Below, one piece after another: positions 1 through 8,329 of a stretch of DNA of 17,593 nucleotides. The position numbers and the translations under genes are program-made. Below the pieces are notes generated by a model. The model ran no database searches, had not been told where the DNA came from, and saw only the letters and a program-made list of their open reading frames with translations. How positions within the stretch are numbered: position 1 is the first letter of the stretch; every line of letters begins with the position of its first letter. Source of the stretch: Bacteroidales bacterium (GTDB taxonomy: Bacteria > Bacteroidota > Bacteroidia > Bacteroidales > Bacteroidaceae); NCBI GenBank assembly GCA_004554665.1, contig SFKY01000053.1, positions 1-17,593 of the forward strand, given 5' to 3'.

Positions 1-73
1 GCTTGGCGTGAGTGGCTTGGCAGATGGAGTCCCATGAGAATTGTTTGCTTTTTTGGCCGTCATTCCTCTTCAT
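1..73 (-). CDS. possible N-terminus of a divergent gene, cut by the window edge
   Basis: An ATG on the minus strand at 73-71 opens a frame that stays open for 24 codons to the edge of the window, reading MKRNDGQKSKQFSWDSICQA and onward. The third codon positions are mostly G or C, as in the neighbouring genes. A second minus-strand ATG at 63-61 is also open to the edge in another frame (MTAKKANNSHGTP...), but its third positions are less biased. The upstream side (74-120) is AT-rich, as expected for a divergent promoter region shared with hflX. I do not recognise the product, and so short a fragment could be open by chance. Confidence 0.3.
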   Translation of the reverse strand, partial: MKRNDGQKSKQFSWDSICQATHAK

Positions 74-88
74 TTCGAAAAAAATACC

Positions 89-96
89 TAAATTTG
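89..96 (+). promoter_or_regulatory. Bacteroidetes -7 box (TAAATTTG) upstream of hflX
   Basis: TAAATTTG matches the TAnnTTTG element recognised by the primary sigma factor of Bacteroidetes. It lies 27 bases before the hflX ATG, in an AT-rich stretch, so the leader would be about 20-25 bases. No TTG is visible at the expected upstream spacing, so only half of the promoter is supported. Confidence 0.5.
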
Positions 97-123
97 CAAT
101 GAATATATTAGATAGGTAGTGTA

Positions 124-1374
124 ATGAAAGAATTTGTGATTTCCGAGGTCAAGGCGGAGACCGCCGTGCTGGTGGGACTCATCACCCGGGAGCAGGACGA
201 GGACAAGACATGCGAATATCTGGACGAACTGGAGTTCTTGGCCGACACGGCAGGTGCTGTGACGGTGAAGCGCTTTACCCAGCGCGTGACCGGAGTGAAC
301 CAAGTGACCTATGTGGGAAAAGGAAAACTGGAAGAGATCAGGCAATATATACGCGCGGAAGAGGACGAGGGCCGCGAGATAGGTATGGTGATTTTTGATG
401 ATGAGCTCTCTGCCAAGCAGATGCGCAACATCGAGGCGGAACTCAAGGTGAAGATACTGGACCGTACCAGTCTGATACTCGACATCTTCGCCATGCGGGC
501 GCAGACAGCCAATGCCAAGACGCAGGTGGAATTGGCCCAATACCGCTACATGCTGCCCCGGTTGCAGCGACTCTGGACCCACCTGGAACGACAGGGTGGT
601 GGTTCTGGCTCGGGAGGCGGCAAGGGTAGTGTGGGTCTGCGTGGCCCCGGTGAGACCCAGCTTGAGATGGACCGCCGTATCATCCTCCAGCGTATCACCT
701 TGCTCAAGCAGCGGTTAGTGGAAATAGACCGTCAGAAGACCACGCAGCGCAAGAACCGTGGTCGGATGATACGTGTGGCCCTCGTAGGCTACACCAACGT
801 GGGCAAGTCGACCATCATGAACATGCTGGCCAAAAGTGAGGTGTTTGCCGAGAACAAGCTCTTCGCCACCCTCGACACCACGGTGCGCAAGGTGGTGGTG
901 GACAACCTGCCTTTCCTGCTCGCCGACACTGTGGGATTCATCCGCAAGTTGCCTACCGACTTGGTCGACTCGTTCAAATCCACCCTCGATGAGGTGCGCG
1001 AGGCCGACTTGCTGGTGCATGTGGTGGACATATCACACCCAGGATTTGAGGAACAGATAGAGGTGGTGAACCGTACGCTCAAAGAATTGGGCTGTGCGGA
1101 GAAGCCGATGATGATGGTGTTTAACAAGATCGATGCCTATACATGGACCGAGAAGGAGCCTGACGACCTGACGCCCATGACGCGCGAGAACGTGACACTC
1201 GCCGAACTCAAGCGGACATGGATGGCGCGCATGTCGGGGCAGTGCATCTTTATCTCGGCACGTGAGCATGAGAATATCGACGAATTCCGCGACACGCTCT
1301 ACCGCAGGGTGAGCGAGCTGCATGTGCAGAAATATCCTTACAACGATTTCTTATATCCCATTACAGAAGCATGA
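124..1374 (+). CDS. hflX: GTPase HflX
   Basis: HflX is a translation-factor-class GTPase that binds the 50S subunit and splits stalled or stress-inactivated 70S ribosomes. The protein is 416 aa, normal for the family. An N-terminal HflX domain (about 1-150) is followed by a glycine-rich linker (GGGSGSGGGKGS, 158-169), the family signature GPGETQLE at 174-181 and a long helix. The G domain then shows G1 GYTNVGKST (222-230), G3 DTVG (268-271), G4 NKID (334-337) and G5 SAR (378-380), all intact. The ATG at 124 is used because it follows the AT-rich promoter region and gives a family-like N-terminus. The stop overlaps the start of the DUF4954 gene in ATGA, implying translational coupling. The identification is secure from motifs; the ribosome role is family knowledge. 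Confidence 0.96.
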   Translation: MKEFVISEVKAETAVLVGLITREQDEDKTCEYLDELEFLADTAGAVTVKRFTQRVTGVNQVTYVGKGKLEEIRQYIRAEEDEGREIGMVIFDDELSAKQMRNIEAELKVKILDRTSLILDIFAMRAQTANAKTQVELAQYRYMLPRLQRLWTHLERQGGGSGSGGGKGSVGLRGPGETQLEMDRRIILQRITLLKQRLVEIDRQKTTQRKNRGRMIRVALVGYTNVGKSTIMNMLAKSEVFAENKLFATLDTTVRKVVVDNLPFLLADTVGFIRKLPTDLVDSFKSTLDEVREADLLVHVVDISHPGFEEQIEVVNRTLKELGCAEKPMMMVFNKIDAYTWTEKEPDDLTPMTRENVTLAELKRTWMARMSGQCIFISAREHENIDEFRDTLYRRVSELHVQKYPYNDFLYPITEA

Positions 1375-3233
1375 TAAGCAGATACAGAGCGCTCACCGAG
1401 AGTGAAATAGATGTGTTGGAGGCCAACGGGTGTCGTGCCGAAGACTGGGCAACGGTAACGGTGGCCGAAGGGTTTGATGCCCGCCGCGTGTTGCGCACCG
1501 ACTTCTATGGCACCGTGGAGATAGGTGCCATGACGGAGTCCTTGGAGGTGAGCAAGGGATTTGTGAAGCATTCGGGAATCGTGAATGCTACCCTGCGCAA
1601 TGTGCGTGTGGGAGACAACTGTTTGGTGGAGAGTGTCGGCAACTATATCAACAATTATACCATCGGCGACGGCTGCCATATCTCCAATGTGTGTACCATG
1701 GAGACGACAGAGGGTGCCACTTATGGCGAGGGCAATGTCATCGCTGTGCTCAACGAGGTGGGCGAGGGCAACGTGATGCTCTATGGTGGACTGGGAAGCC
1801 AGATGGCTGCCCTTATGGTGAAGTATGCGTCGGACAAGCCATTTCGCGATGCCATCCGGCGCATGGTGCACGAGGAGGTGCGCCGTACACGCTGCGACCG
1901 GGGTACTATTGGCAACCGTGTGAAGATTGTCAATACCCGGGAAGTGACCAATACCGTGGTGGCAGACGATTGCGAGATAGACGGGGCGGCACGGTTGAGC
2001 GACTGCACGCTGTTGGGTAGCCGCTTGTCGGGTGTATATATTGGCACCGGAGTCATCTGTGAGAACACCATCGTGTCTGATGGCTCGTCGGTCATCAACT
2101 CCGTGAAACTGCAAGACTGCTTCGTGGGCGAGGCTTGCCAGATTGCCAATGGCTTCACGGCCTCTCAGAGTGTATTCTTTGCCAATTGCTATATGAGCAA
2201 TGGTGAGGCCTGTGCCGCTTTTTGCGGTCCGTTCTCGGCTTCGCATCATAAGAGTTCGCTACTCATCGGTGGCCAGTTCTCTTTCTACAACGCAGGTTCG
2301 GCCACCAACTTCTCCAACCATGCCTATAAGATGGGCCCCATGCACTATGGCATACTGGAGCGGGGTACCAAGACGGCCAGTGGCGCTTATGTGCTGATGC
2401 CTGCACACATCGGAACATTCTCGGTGTGTTTCGGCAAACTCATGTATCATCCCGACACGCGCTGCCTGCCGTTCTCTTACCTCATCGCCTATGGGGACAT
2501 CATGTATCTTTCGCCGGGGCGAAACATTACCACCGTGGGACTCTATCGCGACATACGCAAGTGGCCTAAGCGCGATATGCGGCCGGTAGAGGCGCAGCGC
2601 AGCATCGTCAATTTCGACTGGCTCTCGCCTTTCTCCGTCGGTGAAATCATGCAGGGGAAACAGATACTGGAGCGGTTGCGCGAGGCATCGGGCGACAAGG
2701 TGTCTACCTACAACTTTCATGAGTACGTCATCAATGCCTCTTCCTTGCGTAAGGGTATCAAATATTACGACATCGCGCTGCGCATCTATATGGGTGCCGT
2801 GCTCAAGAGGGTGCGCAAACGCTATGGAGCTATCGACCTCCCACCCAGTCAGGTGGGAGAGGGCGAGTGGGCAGACTTGGCTGGAATGTTGCTGCCCGTG
2901 TCTGAGGAACAGAGGGTGGTGGCGCAGATCAAGGACGGCACCATCGACAGTGTGCAGGATGTGACGGCCGAGTTTGGGCGTATCCATAGCCAATACCGGG
3001 ATTACCAATGGGCGTGGACTTACCGCATGATTTGCGACTATTATCATATCTCGGACATTGGGGAACAAGAGGCCGCACGCATCCATGCCGACTATGTGGA
3101 GGCGCGGAGGGCGTGGATTGCTGAGATTCGTAAGGATGCCGTCAAGGAATACGAGATGGGGGACGTGGAGCGTGAGGTACTCGACAATTTCCTTAGCCAG
3201 CTCGACCGTGAAAAGGAGTTTGAGGAAGAGTGA
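1371..3233 (+). CDS. DUF4954 family protein with left-handed beta-helix (hexapeptide-like) repeats
   Basis: A 620-aa cytoplasmic protein with no signal peptide or membrane segment. I recognise it as the DUF4954 family of Bacteroidetes and some other anaerobes; its biochemical function is unknown. Residues about 65-110 and 178-310 carry irregular hexapeptide-like turns (for example VRVGDNCLVES, YTIGDGCHISN, VVADDCEIDG) typical of left-handed beta-helix acyltransferases and sugar nucleotidyltransferases. They suggest a related fold, possibly acting on a nucleotide sugar or acyl-carrier substrate (inference). A conserved-looking core with many Gly, His and Tyr follows (about 290-410), then a mainly helical, charged C-terminus (about 440-620). 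The start codon is fixed by the ATGA overlap with hflX, so the two genes are very probably co-translated. Confidence 0.88.
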   Translation: MISRYRALTESEIDVLEANGCRAEDWATVTVAEGFDARRVLRTDFYGTVEIGAMTESLEVSKGFVKHSGIVNATLRNVRVGDNCLVESVGNYINNYTIGDGCHISNVCTMETTEGATYGEGNVIAVLNEVGEGNVMLYGGLGSQMAALMVKYASDKPFRDAIRRMVHEEVRRTRCDRGTIGNRVKIVNTREVTNTVVADDCEIDGAARLSDCTLLGSRLSGVYIGTGVICENTIVSDGSSVINSVKLQDCFVGEACQIANGFTASQSVFFANCYMSNGEACAAFCGPFSASHHKSSLLIGGQFSFYNAGSATNFSNHAYKMGPMHYGILERGTKTASGAYVLMPAHIGTFSVCFGKLMYHPDTRCLPFSYLIAYGDIMYLSPGRNITTVGLYRDIRKWPKRDMRPVEAQRSIVNFDWLSPFSVGEIMQGKQILERLREASGDKVSTYNFHEYVINASSLRKGIKYYDIALRIYMGAVLKRVRKRYGAIDLPPSQVGEGEWADLAGMLLPVSEEQRVVAQIKDGTIDSVQDVTAEFGRIHSQYRDYQWAWTYRMICDYYHISDIGEQEAARIHADYVEARRAWIAEIRKDAVKEYEMGDVEREVLDNFLSQLDREKEFEEE

Positions 3234-3237
3234 GGAT

Positions 3238-3269
3238 AATTCATAATTCACAATTCGTAATTCATAATT
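3238..3269 (+). repeat. tandem heptamers AATTCRY, 4.5 copies
   Basis: Four consecutive heptamers, AATTCAT, AATTCAC, AATTCGT and AATTCAT, are followed by a partial AATT. They begin five bases after the DUF4954 stop codon. A small hairpin (GGC-TTC-GCC, 3270-3278) and the 8-base palindrome ACAATTGT (3291-3298) come next. The gap to the following start at 3334 contains no convincing TAnnTTTG box. The role is unknown; it could be a replication-slippage tract or part of a transcript end. Confidence 0.8.
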
Positions 3270-3333
3270 GGCTTCGCCGAACTTCGTTTTACAATTGTCC
3301 AACGACAGTAAAATATATAATTAAGGTATAAAG

Positions 3334-6315
3334 ATGGAAAGACGTAACGTTTTACAAATGGAAGAAAATGACAAAGGAGCTGGGAGGAAAGCTGGAAGCT
3401 TTCTTACTTGTGGTTTCCTGATGTTTCTGGTTGTTGCCCTCCTCTTCTTGTTGCCGGCTGGGATGCTGGCCAAGGAGTATCATTACAGGGTGGTGAAAGG
3501 TGACCCCATGCAGAGCCGCATCTATCAGCTCGACAACGGACTGACGGTGTATCTGAGTGTGAACAAGGAGAAGCCTCGTATACAGACTTACATCGCAGTG
3601 AAGACCGGTTCGCGCAATGATCCGGCAGAGACAACGGGATTGGCTCACTATCTGGAGCACCTGATGTTTAAGGGTACGCAGCAGTTTGGCACCACTGATT
3701 ATCAGAAGGAGCGCCCTTTGCTCGACGATATAGAGCGTCGTTACGAGGTGTACCGCAGACTTGCCGACCCTGACCAGCGCAGGCAGGCATACCATGAGAT
3801 AGACTCGGTGTCGCAGTTGGCAGCCCGCTACAATATCCCGAATGAGTATGACAAACTGATGGCCGCTATCGGTGCCGAGGGCACCAATGCCTATACCAGC
3901 AACGATGTGACCTGCTACGTGGAAGACATTCCGGCCAACGAGATGGAGAACTGGGCGCGGGTACAGAGCGACCGTTTCCAGCATATGGTTATCCGTGGCT
4001 TCCACACCGAGCTCGAATCAGTGTATGAAGAGTATAATATCGGCCTCGGGTCTGACAACAGCAAATTGTGGAATGCCGTCAATGCCCTGGTTTTTCCCGG
4101 TCATCCCTATGGCACGCAGACCACTATCGGCACACAGGAACATCTGAAAAATCCCTCGATAACGAATATCAAGAATTATTTTAACCGTTACTATGTGCCC
4201 AACAATGTCGCTATCTGTATGGCGGGCGACTTGGATCCCGATAAGACCATCGAACTGATAGACAAGTATTTCGGAACATGGTGCCCTAATCCGGCTCTGT
4301 CGAGACCGGAATATGCTCCCGTGCGCGAGATGACAGCTCCGATAGATTCGACCGTCGTCGGTCCTGAGTCGGAGAAAGTGGCGCTGGCGTGGAAAATGCC
4401 TGCTGCCAACTCGCTGGCTGCTGATACATTGGCAGTCATATCGGAGATTCTCTCCAATGGCAAGGCCGGACTCATCGATCTGAATCTCTCACAGCCTATG
4501 AGGGTGTTGGATGCCGGAGCCTTCTATGAGGGACTGCACGACTATGGACTGTTCCTGCTGATGGGATTGCCCAAAGAAGGGCAGGCGTTGGAAGAAGTGC
4601 GCGCCCTGTTGCTGCAGGAAGTGGACAAACTGAAGCGCGGCGATTTTGCCGATGACCTGCTTCCTTCTGTTATCAATAACATCAAGGTGGATTTTTATCG
4701 CTCTTTGGAGAAAAATGACGAGCGCGCGGACTTGTTTGTCAATGCTTTCATCAACGACCAGCGGTGGGAAGACGTTGTGGGAAGCCTCGAACGCAAGGCC
4801 AATATGACCAAGGAAGAGATAGTGGCCTTCGCCAACCGCTATTTCAAAGACAATTTTGCTTGTGTGTATAAGCGTCAGGGAGAGGATAAGACGCAGAAAA
4901 AGATAGACAAACCTGCCATCACGCCCATACCCAGCAACCGACAGTATACCAGTCGGTTCTTGGAAGAGGTGCAAGGAACGCATGTCGCGCCCATTCAGCC
5001 ACAGTTTGTTGATTTCAAGCGCGACCTTATCTTCTCAAAGACCAAGAAAGGGCTCCCTGTGATTTATAAAGAGAATACAGAGAATGGTCTTTTCGATCTC
5101 TGTTTGTGGTGGGGATTCGGTACAGCTGCCGATAAGCGCTACGATATCGCTGCCGATTATCTCGACCTGCTTGGTACCGACAAGAAGTCGGCAGAGCAGA
5201 TCAAGCAATCGTTTTATCAGTTGGGATGCTCGTTCTCCCTTTCGGTAAACAATTACAGCATAGCCCTCAAGTTGAGTGGCTTGGATGAGCACATGCCGCA
5301 GGCTTTGGCACTGGCCGAAGACCTGTTGGCCAATGCCAAAGTGGACCACGATGCTTATGGGAAGTTTGTGGGGAAGGTGCTGAAAAACCGGATGAACAAC
5401 AAGAAGAACCAGCGTGCCAACTTTGCCGTGCTCCGCACGCTTGGCCGATATGGTGCTTACAATGACCAGTTGAACATCATGAGTGAGCAAGAGCTGAAGG
5501 ATGCTGATCCGCAGCAACTGTTGGCACTGCTCAAAAAACTGAATAGCTACGAGCATGAGGTGCTTTATTATGGTCCCACGCCTCTCCAGCAGTTGGCCAA
5601 GCTCATGGACAAGAGCCATCGTACCCCTAAGCAGTTGGCCAAGCCCCTTGTCAACAAAGAATACATGGAGCAACCCACGCCCCAAAATGAAGTTTGGATT
5701 GCTCCCTACGATGCCAAGAACATCTACATGCAGATGTATCACTGTGCAGGCAAATCGTGGAGTCCGGCCGAGGCTCCAGTGGCCGCCCTGTTCAACGAGT
5801 ATTTCGGTGGTGGCATGAACACGGTGGTCTTCCAAGAGTTGCGCGAGGCACGCGGACTGGCTTACAGTGCGTCGGCTTACTACAACAATCTGACGCGCAA
5901 GGGACATCCCGAATATGGACAGACCTATATCATCTCCCAAAACGATAAAATGATGGATTGTGTGAGCGTCTTCAATCAGATACTCGATACTATCCCCCAA
6001 AGCCAAGGTGCTTTCGAATTGGCCAAACAGTCGCTTGCCAAGCAGTTGGCCAGCGCACGCACTACCAAGTTCAACCTCATCAGCAAGTATATCAACAATC
6101 GTGCGCTGGGCATCGACTACGATCTGAACGAGAAGATTTACCAAGCCCTGCCCAGCATCACTTTGCAGGATATCGTAGACTTCGAGCAGCGCACGATGGC
6201 ACACAAGCCCTATCGCTATCTCATACTGGGAGACGAGAAAAACCTCGACATGAAGGCGCTGGAGAAGATTGGTCCCATCCGTAGACTGACCACAGAAGAG
6301 ATTTTCGGTTACTGA
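3334..6315 (+). CDS. exported M16 family zinc metallopeptidase (pitrilysin/PqqL-like)
   Basis: A 993-aa protein with a basic N-terminus and one hydrophobic segment (about 24-45, ending ...LLPAGMLAKE), so it is probably exported to the periplasm or anchored in the inner membrane. The inverted zinc motif HxxEH is HYLEH at 105-109. The pattern F223-x2-E226-x3-V230-x2-E233 supplies the downstream glutamates, E233 being the likely third zinc ligand. The second half (about 560-993) is the paired M16 C-terminal half; it lacks HxxEH but keeps the substrate-binding Arg/Tyr pair (R837, Y844 in ELREARGLAYS). The HxxEH to Glu distance is about 124 residues instead of the usual 75 or so because of a helical insert at about 122-185. 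The start is uncertain: Met9 (3358) is equally plausible and gives a more usual signal peptide. Substrates in such proteins are peptides or unfolded proteins. Confidence 0.92.
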   Translation: MERRNVLQMEENDKGAGRKAGSFLTCGFLMFLVVALLFLLPAGMLAKEYHYRVVKGDPMQSRIYQLDNGLTVYLSVNKEKPRIQTYIAVKTGSRNDPAETTGLAHYLEHLMFKGTQQFGTTDYQKERPLLDDIERRYEVYRRLADPDQRRQAYHEIDSVSQLAARYNIPNEYDKLMAAIGAEGTNAYTSNDVTCYVEDIPANEMENWARVQSDRFQHMVIRGFHTELESVYEEYNIGLGSDNSKLWNAVNALVFPGHPYGTQTTIGTQEHLKNPSITNIKNYFNRYYVPNNVAICMAGDLDPDKTIELIDKYFGTWCPNPALSRPEYAPVREMTAPIDSTVVGPESEKVALAWKMPAANSLAADTLAVISEILSNGKAGLIDLNLSQPMRVLDAGAFYEGLHDYGLFLLMGLPKEGQALEEVRALLLQEVDKLKRGDFADDLLPSVINNIKVDFYRSLEKNDERADLFVNAFINDQRWEDVVGSLERKANMTKEEIVAFANRYFKDNFACVYKRQGEDKTQKKIDKPAITPIPSNRQYTSRFLEEVQGTHVAPIQPQFVDFKRDLIFSKTKKGLPVIYKENTENGLFDLCLWWGFGTAADKRYDIAADYLDLLGTDKKSAEQIKQSFYQLGCSFSLSVNNYSIALKLSGLDEHMPQALALAEDLLANAKVDHDAYGKFVGKVLKNRMNNKKNQRANFAVLRTLGRYGAYNDQLNIMSEQELKDADPQQLLALLKKLNSYEHEVLYYGPTPLQQLAKLMDKSHRTPKQLAKPLVNKEYMEQPTPQNEVWIAPYDAKNIYMQMYHCAGKSWSPAEAPVAALFNEYFGGGMNTVVFQELREARGLAYSASAYYNNLTRKGHPEYGQTYIISQNDKMMDCVSVFNQILDTIPQSQGAFELAKQSLAKQLASARTTKFNLISKYINNRALGIDYDLNEKIYQALPSITLQDIVDFEQRTMAHKPYRYLILGDEKNLDMKALEKIGPIRRLTTEEIFGY

Positions 6316-6354
6316 TTAAATAACTATAAACGATTTACATAACATTCATAGACT

Positions 6355-8004
6355 ATGGCTAACGTAACATTCAAGTATGCCCCAATGTTCCAGTTGGGCA
6401 AAGACAACACTGAGTACCGCCTTCTCACGACCGAGGGGGTGTCTACGGGAGAGTTTGAGGGAAAGACCATCCTGAAAGTGACCAAGGAAGCCCTGACCCG
6501 GCTGGCTCAAGAGGCGTTCCACGATGTGGAATTCAAGTTGCGTAGGGAGCACAACGAGCAAGTGGCCAAGATACTTGCCGACCCCGAGGCTTCTGAGAAC
6601 GACAAGTATGTGGCACTGCAGTTTCTGCGCAATGCCGAGACAGCTGTCAAGGGCATTCTCCCCTTCTGCCAAGATACGGGTACTGCCATCATCCACGGCG
6701 AAAAGGGTCAGCGTGTGTGGACCGATTTCGAGGACGAAGAGGCTTTGTCGCTCGGTGTCTACAATACGTTTACCCAGGACAATCTCCGATACTCGCAGAA
6801 TGCTCCCCTCAACATGTACGATGAGGTGAATACGCGCTGCAATCTGCCTGCACAGATTGACATTGAGGCTGTGGAGGGCGACGAATATCGTTTCGTGATG
6901 GTAGCCAAAGGTGGTGGCTCTGCCAACAAGACCTACTTCTATCCCATGACCAAGGCCACCATCCAGAACGAGGGTACCCTCTTGCCTTTCCTTGTAGAGA
7001 AGATGAAGAGTCTCGGCACGGCTGCCTGTCCTCCGTACCATATCGCTTTTGTGATTGGTGGTACCTCGGCAGAGAAGAACCTGCTCACCGTGAAGCTTGC
7101 CAGCATCAAGTATTACGACAACCTGCCCACCACAGGCGACGAGACAGGTCGTGCTTTCCGCGACATCGACTTGGAGCAGAAACTGTTGGAGGAGGCTCAC
7201 AAGATTGGATTGGGTGCTCAGTTTGGCGGCAAGTACCTCGCCCACGACATCCGCGTGGTACGCCTGCCCCGTCATGGCGCCAGCTGTCCCATCGGTATGG
7301 GTGTGAGCTGTTCGGCAGACCGCAACATCAAGGCAAAGATCAACAAGGACGGTATCTGGTTGGAGAAGATGGATGAGAATCCGACCGAACTGATACCCGA
7401 AGCGCTCCGTCGCCCGGGTGAAGGCACCAAGGGCATCGAAATCGATCTCGACAAGGGTATCGATGCCGTACGTGCAGAACTCACCAAGTATCCCGTGAGC
7501 ACCCGCGTCAATCTCAAAGGTACCATCATCGTGGCACGCGATATCGCTCATGCCAAACTCAAGGCCCGTCTGGATGCCGGCGAGGAGATGCCGCAGTACT
7601 TCAAAGACCATCCCATCCTGTATGCGGGCCCGGCCAAGACTCCCGAGGGCTATCCTTGCGGTTCGATGGGACCCACCACGGCCAACCGTATGGATCCTTA
7701 TGTAGACGAGTTCCAGGCCAATGGTGCCAGCCTCGTGATGATAGCCAAGGGAAACCGCAGCCAAGTGGTGACCGATGCCTGCCAGAAGCACGGTGGTTTC
7801 TATCTCGGCACCATCGGTGGTGTGGCCGCCGTGCTGTCGCAGAGTTCCATCAAGAGCATTGAGTGTGTGGAGTATCCCGAATTGGGCATGGAGGCCATCT
7901 GGAAGATTACGGTAGAAGACTTCCCCGCCTTTATCCTCGTCGACGACAAGGGCAACGACTTCTTCCAGCAGCTCAAGCCCTGGACTCCCTGTGGCTGCAA
8001 ATAA
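6355..8004 (+). CDS. fumarate hydratase, class I (4Fe-4S)
   Basis: It interconverts fumarate and malate; in Bacteroidales this mostly runs from malate to fumarate, feeding fumarate reductase and succinate production. The 549-aa length matches E. coli FumA/FumB. The N-terminal (alpha) domain holds candidate cluster cysteines C105 (PFCQDTGT), C225 (AACPPYH) and C319 (with C311, in SCPIGMGVSC), matching the spacing of FumA. The C-terminal (beta) domain (about 375-549) contains YAGPAKTPEGYPCGSMGPTT, the usual fumarase C-terminal signature. It is a single-chain enzyme, not split into two subunits. It starts 39 bases after the M16 peptidase stop and no promoter box is evident in the gap, so shared transcription is possible. 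A strong hairpin follows at 8055. The cytoplasmic iron-sulfur enzyme would be oxygen sensitive, fitting an anaerobe. Confidence 0.96.
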   Translation: MANVTFKYAPMFQLGKDNTEYRLLTTEGVSTGEFEGKTILKVTKEALTRLAQEAFHDVEFKLRREHNEQVAKILADPEASENDKYVALQFLRNAETAVKGILPFCQDTGTAIIHGEKGQRVWTDFEDEEALSLGVYNTFTQDNLRYSQNAPLNMYDEVNTRCNLPAQIDIEAVEGDEYRFVMVAKGGGSANKTYFYPMTKATIQNEGTLLPFLVEKMKSLGTAACPPYHIAFVIGGTSAEKNLLTVKLASIKYYDNLPTTGDETGRAFRDIDLEQKLLEEAHKIGLGAQFGGKYLAHDIRVVRLPRHGASCPIGMGVSCSADRNIKAKINKDGIWLEKMDENPTELIPEALRRPGEGTKGIEIDLDKGIDAVRAELTKYPVSTRVNLKGTIIVARDIAHAKLKARLDAGEEMPQYFKDHPILYAGPAKTPEGYPCGSMGPTTANRMDPYVDEFQANGASLVMIAKGNRSQVVTDACQKHGGFYLGTIGGVAAVLSQSSIKSIECVEYPELGMEAIWKITVEDFPAFILVDDKGNDFFQQLKPWTPCGCK

Positions 8005-8054
8005 TGGATGACCAGATAGCGGTTGCATAAACGGCGCTGCTACAACACTTGAAT

Positions 8055-8097
8055 ACATGCCGTCTCTGATACTTTCAGGGGCGGCATGTTGCGTTTT
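8055..8097 (+). terminator. hairpin terminator after the fumarase gene
   Basis: Positions 8055-8069 pair with 8075-8089 to form a 15-pair stem around a 5-base loop (TACTT). It includes an 8-pair Watson-Crick base (ACATGCCG with CGGCATGT) and two G-U pairs that form only in the plus-strand transcript. A modest T-rich stretch (TTGCGTTTT) follows. It lies 50 bases after the fumarase stop codon, so it is a likely transcript end for that gene. Confidence 0.65.
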
Positions 8098-8106
8098 AGG
8101 AGCATG

Positions 8107-8187
8107 AATGCCACCTTCTGAATCGTAAAGGTGGCGTTTACGAGGGCTAAATGCCATGATTAGCTCGCCAAAGGTGGCATTTGTTTT
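8107..8187. repeat. modular palindromic intergenic element, copy 1
   Basis: AATGCCACCTT (8107-8117) is repeated inverted as AAGGTGGCATT (8171-8181), an 11-base perfect terminal inverted repeat. Inside lie a second inverted pair (GCCACCTT 8110-8117 with AAGGTGGC 8128-8135), then GTTTACGAGGGCTAA (8136-8150) and TGCCATGATTAG (8152-8163). AAATGCCA (8149-8156) also pairs with TGGCATTT (8175-8182) just before GTTTTT, so the right end could act as a terminator. The same modules recur at 17537-17593 after ispH. It carries no coding sequence; it may be a REP- or MITE-like element that also terminates transcription. Confidence 0.75.
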
Positions 8188-8231
8188 TAAAGAATTAACT
8201 AAATAATCAATGGCGAGTGATGGTTTTTCCC

Positions 8232-8239
8232 TATCTTTG
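8232..8239 (+). promoter_or_regulatory. Bacteroidetes -7 box (TATCTTTG) upstream of the sialidase gene
   Basis: TATCTTTG is an exact TAnnTTTG match about 90 bases before the sialidase start. It lies just after the palindromic element and in AT-rich sequence (TTTTTCCC precedes it). There is no clear TTG at the usual distance upstream. If used, the leader would be about 85 bases; I see no riboswitch-like structure in it. Confidence 0.55.
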
Positions 8240-8329
8240 CAAATAATATGCCTCATCTCAGCTATGGATTACATGTGCTATGGCTGTAGGTGGGCACTAT
8301 GATGACATCCGATAGAACCTAACATCCTA

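Noticed and set aside
1338..2249. 303-codon minus-strand open frame opposite DUF4954
   Set aside because: Antisense shadow of a supported gene whose start is fixed by the overlap with hflX.
3270..3298. Intrinsic terminator after DUF4954
   Set aside because: The stem is only about 5 pairs (GGC/GCC core) and the following CTTCGTTTT is a poor U tract; too weak to call.
5035..6204. 389-codon minus-strand open frame opposite the M16 peptidase
   Set aside because: Antisense shadow of a clear M16 C-terminal half; no domain, signal or start context of its own.
6346..8256. 636-codon open frame on the minus strand opposite the fumarase gene
   Set aside because: It lies wholly opposite a well-supported fumarase with intact cluster cysteines; its protein is His/Leu-rich with no recognisable domain and arises from the strong G/C third-position bias of the real gene.
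8240..8329. Riboswitch or leader peptide in the sialidase 5' leader
   Set aside because: No recognisable aptamer core, no extended pairing and no convincing short open frame were seen.
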